Shown piece by piece: positions 7,479 to 14,348 of a DNA stretch of 14,760 nucleotides (its first letter is position 1; each line of letters begins with the position of its first letter). The notes beneath the pieces were generated by a model. It did no database searches and was not told the DNA's origin. It worked only from the letters and a program-made list of their open reading frames with translations. The DNA comes from UBA2330 sp035443185. GTDB taxonomy: Bacteria > Bacteroidota > Ignavibacteria > Tepidaquicellales > Tepidaquicellaceae. Position numbers and translations under genes: made by a program. Where the stretch lies: NCBI GenBank assembly GCA_035443185.1, contig DAORRV010000086.1:1-14760 (forward strand), in the 5' to 3' direction.

Positions 7479-8318
7479 ATGAAATTTTTAAACAAGTCTC
7501 CGAAAGCCTATCATGATCTGGATTTTTTAAATTCACCTCAGGCAAGAGATATCAGAATTTTAACAGAATATAAAGAGCCTCTCGAAAGATTCAAAAAACA
7601 TAAAATATACAACACAGTTGTTTTTTTTGGATCGGCAAGAACATTACCCCGCAAGACTGCTTTAAAAAATCTGAAAGAAATAAATAATATAATAAATGGA
7701 AATGAAAATGTCAGTTTAACGTTGCAAAAACAATTAAAAAGTGCAGAGACAGATCTTTTGATGTCAAGATACTATGAAGAGACAGTTGAACTTGCTGAGA
7801 TGATGACTAAATGGGCAATGAGTCTTGGAAAGCCGCATAAGTATGTTGTTTGTTCAGGTGGTGGTCCGGGTATCATGGAAGCTGCAAACAAAGGTGCTAC
7901 AAAAGCAAAAGGTCTTTCAATTGGTCTCAATATATCACTTCCATTTGAGCAATATCCGAATCCTTACATCACTCCTGATCTTAATTTTGAATTTCATTAT
8001 TTCTTTATGAGAAAGTTTTGGTTTGCCTATCTTGCAAAAGCTCTTGTAATAATGCCGGGTGGATTTGGAACTCTGGACGAATTGATGGAAATTCTGACAC
8101 TTATACAGACTGAAAAACTCAGAAAAAAATTCACAGTTGTAGTCTATGGTACAGAATTCTGGAATAAGATTATAAATATGCCAATGATGGCTGAACTAAA
8201 TGTGATCTCACCTGAAGATCTGAAACTTTTTAAATTTGTCGATAGTCCTCAGGAAGCTTTTGAATTTCTTACTAAAGAATTACTTAAAAATTACATTAAT
8301 AAAAAGTTTAAGAAATGA
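7479..8318 (+). CDS. LOG-family (TIGR00730-type) nucleotide phosphoribohydrolase
   Basis: LOG-family enzymes split nucleoside 5'-monophosphates into the free base and ribose 5-phosphate. Plant members activate cytokinins, and the bacterial relative PpnN acts on purine nucleotides. The 279-residue protein has FFGSAR (49-54), GGGPGIMEAANKGA (127-140), an Arg in FFMRKF (178) and the signature PGGFGTLDE (193-201), with the catalytic Glu at 201. It is longer than minimal LOG proteins (about 190 residues) because of an N-terminal extension of about 40 residues and a helical insert at about 60-100. This matches the longer bacterial group. Its stop overlaps the yicC start by 4 nt (ATGA, 8315-8318), implying translational coupling. 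The exact substrate cannot be read from sequence. Confidence 0.9.
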   Translation: MKFLNKSPKAYHDLDFLNSPQARDIRILTEYKEPLERFKKHKIYNTVVFFGSARTLPRKTALKNLKEINNIINGNENVSLTLQKQLKSAETDLLMSRYYEETVELAEMMTKWAMSLGKPHKYVVCSGGGPGIMEAANKGATKAKGLSIGLNISLPFEQYPNPYITPDLNFEFHYFFMRKFWFAYLAKALVIMPGGFGTLDELMEILTLIQTEKLRKKFTVVVYGTEFWNKIINMPMMAELNVISPEDLKLFKFVDSPQEAFEFLTKELLKNYINKKFKK

Positions 8319-9196
8319 TTATTAGCATGACTGGGTTTGGGAAATCCGAAGGTTCTTATAAAGGTAGAAAATATTATGTTGAGATCAGATCTGTTAATAA
8401 CAGATACAGTGACCTGAGTTTAAGGTATCCAAGACAGTTTGCATCTTATGATTTTGAACTTAAAGAAATCGTTAAAAAAAAAATTTCCAGAGGTAAGATA
8501 AGCGTAAACATCACTGCTGAAAGTCAGGAGACAGCTATCGGAAATCTAAATTTGGATTCTGTACTTATAAAAAAATATGCAGAAGAATTAAATAAAATTA
8601 ATTCGCTTATTGGATCTGATGAAAAGGTCAGACTTGAGCATATTCTTAGACTTGCTGAAATGTCGAGTCCTGAAGTTTCAACAGAATCTGATGAATCCGA
8701 AAAAATTTTTCTGTTTAAACTTATTGATAAGGCTGTCGAGGATCTTAACAATATGAAAAAGAAAGAAGGAGACGCTTTAAAAAAGGATATTATAGAAAGA
8801 ATTAATTTTATAAAAAAAGATTCTGAAATTATCACAAAACTTTCATCTAGTAAGACCAGTGTTTTAAGAAAAAAATTAAAAGATAAAATAAATAATCTGC
8901 TTTCTGACAATAAACTAATAGATGAAAGCAGGCTTGAAACAGAGATAATTTTATATGCTGAAAGAATTGATATTACCGAAGAGCTGATCAGATTAAAGAG
9001 TCATATTAAATATTTCACAGACAATATTAAGTCAAGCGAACTTTCCGGCAGGCGATTGAATTTTCTCACACAAGAGATAAACAGGGAAGTAAATACAATT
9101 TCTTCAAAATCTATGGACGCTGAAATTTCTCAAAGAGGAGCTGTAATGAAAGAAGAGCTTGAGAAGATCCGTGAACAATTACAAAACGTAGAATAA
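8315..9196 (+). CDS. yicC: YicC-family endoribonuclease
   Basis: YicC proteins are single-strand-specific endoribonucleases involved in RNA turnover. In E. coli the protein has been linked to small-RNA decay and stationary-phase survival. The 293-residue protein has the family's N-terminal signature IISMTGFGKSEG and then VNNRYSDLSLRYPRQF (27-42). Its highly conserved C-terminus lies at 263-293 (KSMDAEISQRGAVMKEELEK followed by IREQLQNVE). The length is the usual one. The middle (about 60-200) is Lys/Glu-rich and helical. The start overlaps the preceding stop as ATGA, and gmk follows after 9 nt. A yicC-gmk-rpoZ order is common in bacteria, which supports the call. Confidence 0.95.
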   Translation: MIISMTGFGKSEGSYKGRKYYVEIRSVNNRYSDLSLRYPRQFASYDFELKEIVKKKISRGKISVNITAESQETAIGNLNLDSVLIKKYAEELNKINSLIGSDEKVRLEHILRLAEMSSPEVSTESDESEKIFLFKLIDKAVEDLNNMKKKEGDALKKDIIERINFIKKDSEIITKLSSSKTSVLRKKLKDKINNLLSDNKLIDESRLETEIILYAERIDITEELIRLKSHIKYFTDNIKSSELSGRRLNFLTQEINREVNTISSKSMDAEISQRGAVMKEELEKIREQLQNVE

Positions 9197-9205
9197 ATAT
9201 ATCAA

Positions 9206-9763
9206 ATGCTTTTTGTTATAGCAGCTCCCTCAGGAGCAGGAAAGACGACTATTGTAAGAGAGATATTAAATAAGATCCCTGGTCTGATTTTTTCTGTTTC
9301 AGCGACTACACGAAAAAAGAGAGAAAAAGAAGAAAATGGAATTGATTATTTTTTTTACAGTAAGGATGATTTTAGAAAGATGATAGATAAAGATGAATTA
9401 ATAGAGTATGAGATCATATTCAAAGGAGATTATTACGGTACATTAAAAAAACCTGTCGAGGAATGTTTGGAAAACGATAAAAGTATGGTTTTCGATGTGG
9501 ATGTAAACGGTGCCCTTGCCATCAAAAAATTATTTAAGGAAAAAGCAGTCCTGATCTTCATAAAACCTCCGGATAATGAAACTTTAAAAGAAAGATTAAA
9601 GAAAAGAGCTACTGAAAGTACTGAGCAGATAGATGAGAGAATAAAAAGAGTAGATTTAGAAATCGGAAAAGCAAAAGAATTTGATTATATTGTATTAAAT
9701 GATAATCTTGAAAAAGCAGTAGCTGAAGTAGAGGAAATAATTTTAAGTAATAAAAATAAATAA
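9206..9763 (+). CDS. gmk: Guanylate kinase
   Basis: Guanylate kinase phosphorylates GMP (and dGMP) to GDP with ATP, in the cytosol, as an essential step of purine nucleotide salvage and synthesis. The 185-residue protein starts directly with the P-loop strand MLFVIAAPSGAGKTT (Lys13, Thr14). The GMP-binding region SVSATTRKKREKEENGIDYFF follows. YEIIFKGDYYGT, DVDVNGALAIKKLF and the lid segment LKKRATESTEQIDERIKR are also present. It is slightly short for the family (about 190-210) because of a trimmed N-terminus, with no catalytic part missing. It sits 9 nt after yicC and 6 nt before rpoZ, clearly one operon. Confidence 0.97.
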   Translation: MLFVIAAPSGAGKTTIVREILNKIPGLIFSVSATTRKKREKEENGIDYFFYSKDDFRKMIDKDELIEYEIIFKGDYYGTLKKPVEECLENDKSMVFDVDVNGALAIKKLFKEKAVLIFIKPPDNETLKERLKKRATESTEQIDERIKRVDLEIGKAKEFDYIVLNDNLEKAVAEVEEIILSNKNK

Positions 9764-9769
9764 TTAAAT

Positions 9770-10069
9770 ATGCCAATAGAAACCTTAGATTTGGAGAAAT
9801 TCGAATCAAAAACAGCAAATCTTTATGAATCAATAGTTGTAGCTTCTTTAAGATCCAGACAGATCAACGATTCTATGAAATTAGAATATAACCAAAAACT
9901 TGAGCCATATATAGCAAAAGAAATAGAAGACGACACTATTATGAATCAGGATAAACTTAATATATCTCTGGAATTTGAAGTAAGAGAAAAGCCAACAATT
10001 AAGTCAGTTCATGAGCTGATGGATGATAAGTTGAATTTCAGATTTAAAAACGACAACGATAATAAGTAA
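9770..10069 (+). CDS. rpoZ: RNA polymerase omega subunit
   Basis: Omega helps fold and assemble beta-prime into RNA polymerase and, in some bacteria, forms part of the ppGpp site. The 99-residue protein fits the Bacteroidota-type omega: an N-terminal ETLDLEKFESKTANLYESIV helix region, then VASLRSRQIN (24-33), which corresponds to the conserved arginine-rich segment of omega/Rpb6. A variable acidic tail ends NDNDNK. Sequence conservation in this family is low, so the assignment rests jointly on the RSRQIN segment, the size, and the position between gmk and coaBC, where rpoZ is usually found. An intrinsic terminator follows 31 nt after the stop. Confidence 0.85.
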   Translation: MPIETLDLEKFESKTANLYESIVVASLRSRQINDSMKLEYNQKLEPYIAKEIEDDTIMNQDKLNISLEFEVREKPTIKSVHELMDDKLNFRFKNDNDNK

Positions 10070-10100
10070 TACAGATCTCTTTAAATTTTATTTCACATTC

Positions 10101-10133
10101 AAAATATCCCTTTAATAACGGGATATTTTTTTT
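10101..10133 (+). terminator. Intrinsic terminator (or attenuator) between rpoZ and coaBC
   Basis: AAAATATCCC (10101-10110) pairs perfectly with GGGATATTTT (10120-10129) around a 9-nt loop, and the T-run continues to 10133. It closes the SDR-to-rpoZ unit. It also lies only 10 nt before the coaBC ATG, so any coaBC transcript starting upstream of it must read through. Confidence 0.85.
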
Positions 10134-10143
10134 ACATCTAAAT

Positions 10144-11358
10144 ATGCTAAAAGGAAAAAAAATACTGATCGGAATATCAGGAGGTATTGCGGCATACAAA
10201 ATCTGTTTTCTTGTAAGATACTTTATAAAATCAGGAGCAGAAGTCAGAATTATTATGACTCCTTCTGCTGTAAATTTTGTTTCTCCTGTTACATTATCGG
10301 CATTATCTAAAAATGAAGTTTTAATAAACATGTTTCCCGAATCAGCAGATTTAAGAAAAGCAGAAAAGGTCGAAACGAAGACCTGGCATGTAAATCTTGG
10401 TTTATGGGCAGATGTTTTTTTAATAGCTCCGGCTACAGCTAACACACTTGCCAAAATTAATTTCGGAATTAGCGATAATTTTTTACTGGCATCAATTCTA
10501 GCAGCAAGATGTCCTGTATTTCTTGCTCCGGCTATGGATGATGATATGGTCAAAAACCCTGTTACAAAAAGAAATCTTGAATCTTTAAAAAGATTTGGAT
10601 ACAATATCATAGATCCGGAATTCGGTGAACTTGCAAGCGGACTTACCGGTGAAGGAAGAATGGCTGAACCTGAGACTATTTTAGAAATTATAAAGAATTT
10701 TCTTTTAAGAGAAAAAGATCTTAAAAATAAAAAAATTCTCATAACTGCCGGACCTACAGTTGAATTTCTTGACAGGGTGAGATTTATTACAAATGGCTCT
10801 ACTGGAAAAATGGGGTTTGAAATCGCAAGAGCAGCAAGAGACAGGGGAGCAGATGTAACATTGATCTCTGGACCGGTTAATCTGAATGATATTGAAGGTG
10901 TGAAAAGAATAAATGTTAAGACTTCCGACGAAATGTTTAATGCTGTAAGATCCAGATTAAAAAATAAAGACCTTGTTATTATGTCTGCTGCAGTCGAAGA
11001 TTTCGTACCTTTGAAAACTGGAAAAGGTAAGATCAAAAAAGAAGATAGTGAAAAGTTTATTTTTGAATTTAAAAAAGCTGTAGATATTCTGGAATATGCA
11101 GGGAGTAAAAAGAAGGAATTTAAGCTGATCGGATTTGCGCTTGAAACGGAAAATGAAATTGAAAATGCACGTATTAAATTAAAGAAGAAAAATCTTGATA
11201 TGATAGTATCTAATAATCCGGATACAAAGGGTTCCGGATTCGGTACTGACACAAATAAAGTAAATTTTATTACAAACAAAAATATTGAAGACCTTCCTCT
11301 TATGAGTAAATACGAAGTTGGAAATGCAATTTTTGACAGATATCTGAAGATGAAATGA
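10144..11358 (+). CDS. coaBC: Bifunctional phosphopantothenoylcysteine decarboxylase/synthetase
   Basis: CoaBC condenses 4'-phosphopantothenate with cysteine using CTP (CoaB) and then decarboxylates the product with FMN (CoaC) to phosphopantetheine, on the way to CoA. In the 404-residue protein, CoaC spans about 1-190: GISGGIAAYK (10-19), catalytic His82 in WHVNLGLWAD, APATANTLAK (95-104) and APAMDDDM (128-135). CoaB follows: ITAGPTVEFLDRVRFITNGS (200-219), then SGP, SAAVEDF, KIKK and a closing KYEVGNAIFDRYLK. Two CoaC positions differ from the E. coli-type motifs: Asp132 replaces the Asn of P-x-M-N, and Ser165 replaces the Cys of A-C-G-D in the substrate lid. From memory this combination recurs in Bacteroidota, so activity is expected. 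The gene overlaps the next by 4 nt. Confidence 0.96.
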   Translation: MLKGKKILIGISGGIAAYKICFLVRYFIKSGAEVRIIMTPSAVNFVSPVTLSALSKNEVLINMFPESADLRKAEKVETKTWHVNLGLWADVFLIAPATANTLAKINFGISDNFLLASILAARCPVFLAPAMDDDMVKNPVTKRNLESLKRFGYNIIDPEFGELASGLTGEGRMAEPETILEIIKNFLLREKDLKNKKILITAGPTVEFLDRVRFITNGSTGKMGFEIARAARDRGADVTLISGPVNLNDIEGVKRINVKTSDEMFNAVRSRLKNKDLVIMSAAVEDFVPLKTGKGKIKKEDSEKFIFEFKKAVDILEYAGSKKKEFKLIGFALETENEIENARIKLKKKNLDMIVSNNPDTKGSGFGTDTNKVNFITNKNIEDLPLMSKYEVGNAIFDRYLKMK

Positions 11359-11372
11359 AAGATGAAATGAAA
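11349..11372 (+). repeat. 12-bp perfect tandem duplication at the coaBC/UDG junction
   Basis: GATGAAATGAAA occurs twice head to tail (11349-11360 and 11361-11372). It spans the coaBC stop (11356-11358) and the next gene's start (11355). The unit is a multiple of three, so the second copy adds four codons and a second in-frame ATG (11367) to the downstream gene. Confidence 0.8.
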
Positions 11373-12236
11373 GATCGAAAAAATAATATTGTAAGTGAAA
11401 CAATTGAATATCTGAAATTTGTAAAAAGGTATAATTCATTTCCATTATTCAATGACAGCTTATTAGTAGAGGATTTTTTGAAGAAGCTGGATGAAATTAA
11501 GAGAAATGATTGTTCTGAAGTTAAGATTAATTTAAAGGAAACTTTGAAATCTAACATTCAAAAAGTTAGAGAAGAAAAAGTGTATGTTGAAGTTCAAACT
11601 GAGGATATTGAGAAAGTAGTTAAAGGAGTTGTTTCAACTGGACCTGAATTAGTTAGAGATTCCGGAGTATTTAGTATTTATAAAAATCTTGAGGAATTAA
11701 ATAATATTGTCTGCGAATGTACAAAATGTTCTGTACTTTCAGGCGGAAGAAACAGCGTAGTTTTTGGAAGCGGTAATATAAATGCTGATCTGGTAGTAGT
11801 GGGGGAAGCGCCGGGAGCTGAGGAGGACAGGCTGGGACTTCCATTCGTGGGTAGAGCCGGGAATTTATTAACTGATATTTTAAAAGCTGTTAACTTTTCA
11901 AGAGAAGAAGTTTATATTTGTAACATTTTGAAATGCAGACCCCCAGAAAACAGGAATCCAATGGCTGATGAAATATCCAATTGTGAACCTTATCTTTTTG
12001 CTCAGTTAAAACTAATAAAACCAAAGCTGATTCTGGCACTTGGGACATTTGCTTCTCAAACACTTCTCAGATCAAAAGAACCTTTGGGAAAATTAAGAGG
12101 CAGATTTCATATATATGAAGGTATAAAAATGATGGTTACATATCATCCTGCAGCGTTACTCAGAAATCCAAACTGGAAAAAACCGACATGGGAAGATGTA
12201 AAAATGTTAAGAGCAGAATATGATAAAATGAAATGA
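11355..12236 (+). CDS. Family-4 uracil-DNA glycosylase (iron-sulfur)
   Basis: Family-4 UDGs remove uracil from DNA, the first step in repairing deaminated cytosine, and carry a [4Fe-4S] cluster. The catalytic domain occupies about 112-293. It has likely cluster ligands Cys122 and Cys125 (CTKC), Cys194 (ILKCRPP) and Cys210 (ISNCEP). The uracil-binding motif is GEAPGAEEDRLGLPFVGRAG (150-169), and the second active-site motif is HPAALLR (264-270). An N-terminal extension of about 110 residues, Lys/Glu-rich and helical, has no motif I recognise. The 4-nt ATGA overlap with coaBC implies coupled translation. A start at Met5 (11367) is equally possible because of the tandem duplication. The gene lies 46 nt upstream of dnaB, in keeping with a DNA maintenance context. 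Confidence 0.93.
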   Translation: MKDEMKDRKNNIVSETIEYLKFVKRYNSFPLFNDSLLVEDFLKKLDEIKRNDCSEVKINLKETLKSNIQKVREEKVYVEVQTEDIEKVVKGVVSTGPELVRDSGVFSIYKNLEELNNIVCECTKCSVLSGGRNSVVFGSGNINADLVVVGEAPGAEEDRLGLPFVGRAGNLLTDILKAVNFSREEVYICNILKCRPPENRNPMADEISNCEPYLFAQLKLIKPKLILALGTFASQTLLRSKEPLGKLRGRFHIYEGIKMMVTYHPAALLRNPNWKKPTWEDVKMLRAEYDKMK

Positions 12237-12282
12237 GATTATTAAAAAAATTTGTACAGAAAAAATTAAAATTTTATAAAAA

Positions 12283-13746
12283 TTGAAAAAGAATTCAAAA
12301 TATAATAAAAAGAAATCAAACCCTGATAAACCAGTAAATGAAGACATGGAAGTTGAGTTTACAGGTAAAATTCCACCAAATGCACAGGATCTTGAGACAA
12401 AAATATTAGGTTCGATATTAATTGATAATAATGTAATAAATGAGATCTTAGAATTTCTGGATTCAAAACATTTTTACAGAAAAAAAAATGAATATGTATT
12501 TGATGCTATAAAAAATCTTGATCATAAGAAGGAACCTATCGATCCAAATACTTTAAAAGAAGAACTTCAGAATACTGGTAATTTAGAAAAAATTGGAGGA
12601 GTAGAATATATAATTGATCTTACATCCTCAGTTTCGACATCAGCAAATGCAACTTATTATTCAAGAATAGTTCTTGAGAAATATTTACTTAGAAATCTTA
12701 TTTCAATTTCTTCAGAGATCGCAGACAAGTGTTTTAATCCGACATCAAATACATTTTCAATACTTGATGAAGCGGAACAGAAGATACTTGATGTTTCAGA
12801 ATCTCTTTCAAAAAAGAAAATCATATCAGTAAAAGATGAGATAGATAATCTAATGTTGATGCTAGCTGAGCAAAAGGAAAATAAAAGTGGTCTTGTTGGA
12901 ATTCCGACTGGATTTACCAGACTGGATGATCTGACAGCAGGATTTCAGAATTCAGAATTAATAATTATTGCAGGTAGACCTTCGCATGGCAAAACAGCGT
13001 TGTCAATGAATATAGCTCGTAATGCTACAGTTGACCACGGAAAAACAGTAGCAATATTCAGTCTTGAAATGTCATTCAGAGAGTTGATTCTACGTATGTT
13101 ATCCGGAGAAGCCCGTGTCAATGGAAAGAATCTGAAAACAGGAAAGACAACAACAGATGAATGGAACAGAGTTATGAAAAGTTTCCATAAACTAAAAACA
13201 AATCTTTACATTGACGATACAAGTGAATTATCAATTCTTGAGATCAGAGCAAAAGCCCGTAAAATGAAAAAGGAATTTGGGATAGATATGATAATTGTAG
13301 ATTATCTTCAGCTAGTAAAGGGACCGGAGTCTGCTGAAAGAAGAGATCTTGAAGTTGCATATGTTTCACGGGGATTGAAAGCATTGGCAAAGGAGTTAGA
13401 AATACCTGTGGTTGCATGCGCTCAGTTAAACAGATCAATTGAGCAAAGAGGAAGTAAAGAGAAAAGACCGCAGTTAGCTGATCTTAGAGAATCCGGTTCT
13501 ATAGAGCAGGATGCAGACGTTGTAATATTTGTTCACAGACCGGCAATGAGTAAAAGTCTTAACAAAGATGACCCGGATTATTTGTCAGAATTGAGAAAAG
13601 CTGAAATCATAATTGGCAAACAAAGGAATGGACCGATTGATGATTTTGATCTTGTATTTCTGAACGAATATGCAAAGTTTGAGAATAAAGAAATTCATCC
13701 GGTAATTGAGATACCTGATTATATTAAAACTGATGATCCTTTTTAA
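12283..13746 (+). CDS. dnaB: Replicative DNA helicase DnaB
   Basis: DnaB is the hexameric 5'-3' helicase that unwinds DNA at the replication fork and recruits primase. The protein, up to 487 residues, has the N-terminal domain (IPPNAQDLETKILGSILID, 30-48), a linker, and the RecA-like domain. That domain carries Walker A GRPSHGKTAL (231-240), SLEMS (260-264), Walker B MIIVDYLQL (336-344), QLNRSIEQR (381-389), DLRESGSIEQDADVV (400-414) and an Arg-finger region GKQRNGP (445-451). No intein or insertion interrupts it. The longest frame begins with TTG at 12283, just after TAA at 12277-12279, and adds a Lys-rich 21-residue tail. The ATG at 12346 (residue 22, MEVEFTGKIPP) is a credible alternative start. 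A bidirectional terminator follows the stop. Confidence 0.97.
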   Translation: MKKNSKYNKKKSNPDKPVNEDMEVEFTGKIPPNAQDLETKILGSILIDNNVINEILEFLDSKHFYRKKNEYVFDAIKNLDHKKEPIDPNTLKEELQNTGNLEKIGGVEYIIDLTSSVSTSANATYYSRIVLEKYLLRNLISISSEIADKCFNPTSNTFSILDEAEQKILDVSESLSKKKIISVKDEIDNLMLMLAEQKENKSGLVGIPTGFTRLDDLTAGFQNSELIIIAGRPSHGKTALSMNIARNATVDHGKTVAIFSLEMSFRELILRMLSGEARVNGKNLKTGKTTTDEWNRVMKSFHKLKTNLYIDDTSELSILEIRAKARKMKKEFGIDMIIVDYLQLVKGPESAERRDLEVAYVSRGLKALAKELEIPVVACAQLNRSIEQRGSKEKRPQLADLRESGSIEQDADVVIFVHRPAMSKSLNKDDPDYLSELRKAEIIIGKQRNGPIDDFDLVFLNEYAKFENKEIHPVIEIPDYIKTDDPF

Positions 13747-13766
13747 AATCAACTATTTAAAAATAA

Positions 13767-13799
13767 AAAAAACCCGGTCATTAAAGATCCGGGTTTTTT
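13767..13799. terminator. Bidirectional intrinsic terminator between dnaB and the HMA-protein gene
   Basis: AAAAAACCCGG (13767-13777) is perfectly complementary to CCGGGTTTTTT (13789-13799), with an 11-nt loop. Plus-strand transcripts from dnaB end in the T-run, and minus-strand transcripts from the convergent gene meet the A-run as U's. It cleanly separates the two convergent units. Confidence 0.9.
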
Positions 13800-13827
13800 A
13801 ATACCTAAATTAAAAAGAAAAAATCTG

Positions 13828-14310
13828 TTACGATTTTACATCTGACTTTTTCTTTGAAGTACATTTTGAACCGTCTTCACAATTTCCTGAAAGACCTTTT
13901 TCTTTTACTGAAGCAGAAATTATCTCAGGATTTGTTTCCTCAGCAGAAAAATATACTTTAACTCCTGTAGTTTTGGAAACATTACAAGTTTCACCGTATA
14001 CTATGTTTTTTACTCCGCTGATCTGTTTTAGATCTGATGTCATTCCTGTTTTACAAGCATCGCAAGTTATTTTATCAGTATTGAATTCATATACTGCATA
14101 TCCTGCATTGTCATCATCAGAAACACCACTGCTTGAGGTCTTACTGGAACAGTCACTTTTACTTTCTGAAGTTCCAGCAGTTTTAGTACATGTAGATGAA
14201 CAGTCTTTTCCTTCTTTGTCATCTGCGATCAAATTATTGTTTTGAACATAAAAAATACTCAAAGCAACAATTACAACTAGTGAAGCAATTAAAAAAAGTT
14301 TTTTCTTCAT
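13828..14310 (-). CDS. Exported Cys-rich protein with a heavy-metal-associated (HMA-like) domain
   Basis: This is a 160-residue protein with an N-terminal hydrophobic segment (5-21) after KKK, either a signal peptide or an uncleaved anchor. A low-complexity Ser/Thr/Asp/Lys linker holds Cys37, Cys41 and Cys54. An HMA-like domain occupies about 72-140, with CDAC (83-86) following a beta strand (VYEFNTDKIT) and then DLKQISGVKNIVYG, as in the ferredoxin-like metal carriers. Further cysteines lie at 109, 144 and 150. Family knowledge: CxxC in this fold binds Cu(I), Hg(II) or Zn(II). The periplasmic or outer-face location and the extra cysteines suggest metal capture or redox, which is inference. 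Ten A's immediately precede the ATG, an A-rich leader instead of a Shine-Dalgarno. It converges on dnaB and probably shares a transcript with the gene 38 nt upstream. Confidence 0.75.
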   Translation of the reverse strand: MKKKLFLIASLVVIVALSIFYVQNNNLIADDKEGKDCSSTCTKTAGTSESKSDCSSKTSSSGVSDDDNAGYAVYEFNTDKITCDACKTGMTSDLKQISGVKNIVYGETCNVSKTTGVKVYFSAEETNPEIISASVKEKGLSGNCEDGSKCTSKKKSDVKS

Positions 14311-14348
14311 TTTTTTTTTTGTTTAATTAATAAATAATATTTGAAAAT

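Noticed and set aside
8524..8910. A 128-codon minus-strand frame opposite yicC
   Set aside because: It is Ser/Phe/Leu-rich, the mirror of a Lys/Glu-rich helical gene, with no motif and no plausible promoter.
10044..11279. A 411-codon open frame on the minus strand opposite coaBC
   Set aside because: It is a shadow: composition is Ser/Phe/Leu-rich with no motif, while the plus strand carries complete CoaBC motifs throughout.
13973..14245. A 90-codon plus-strand frame opposite the HMA-like gene
   Set aside because: It is a shadow of the minus-strand gene, which has a signal peptide, a CDAC motif and a sensible start.
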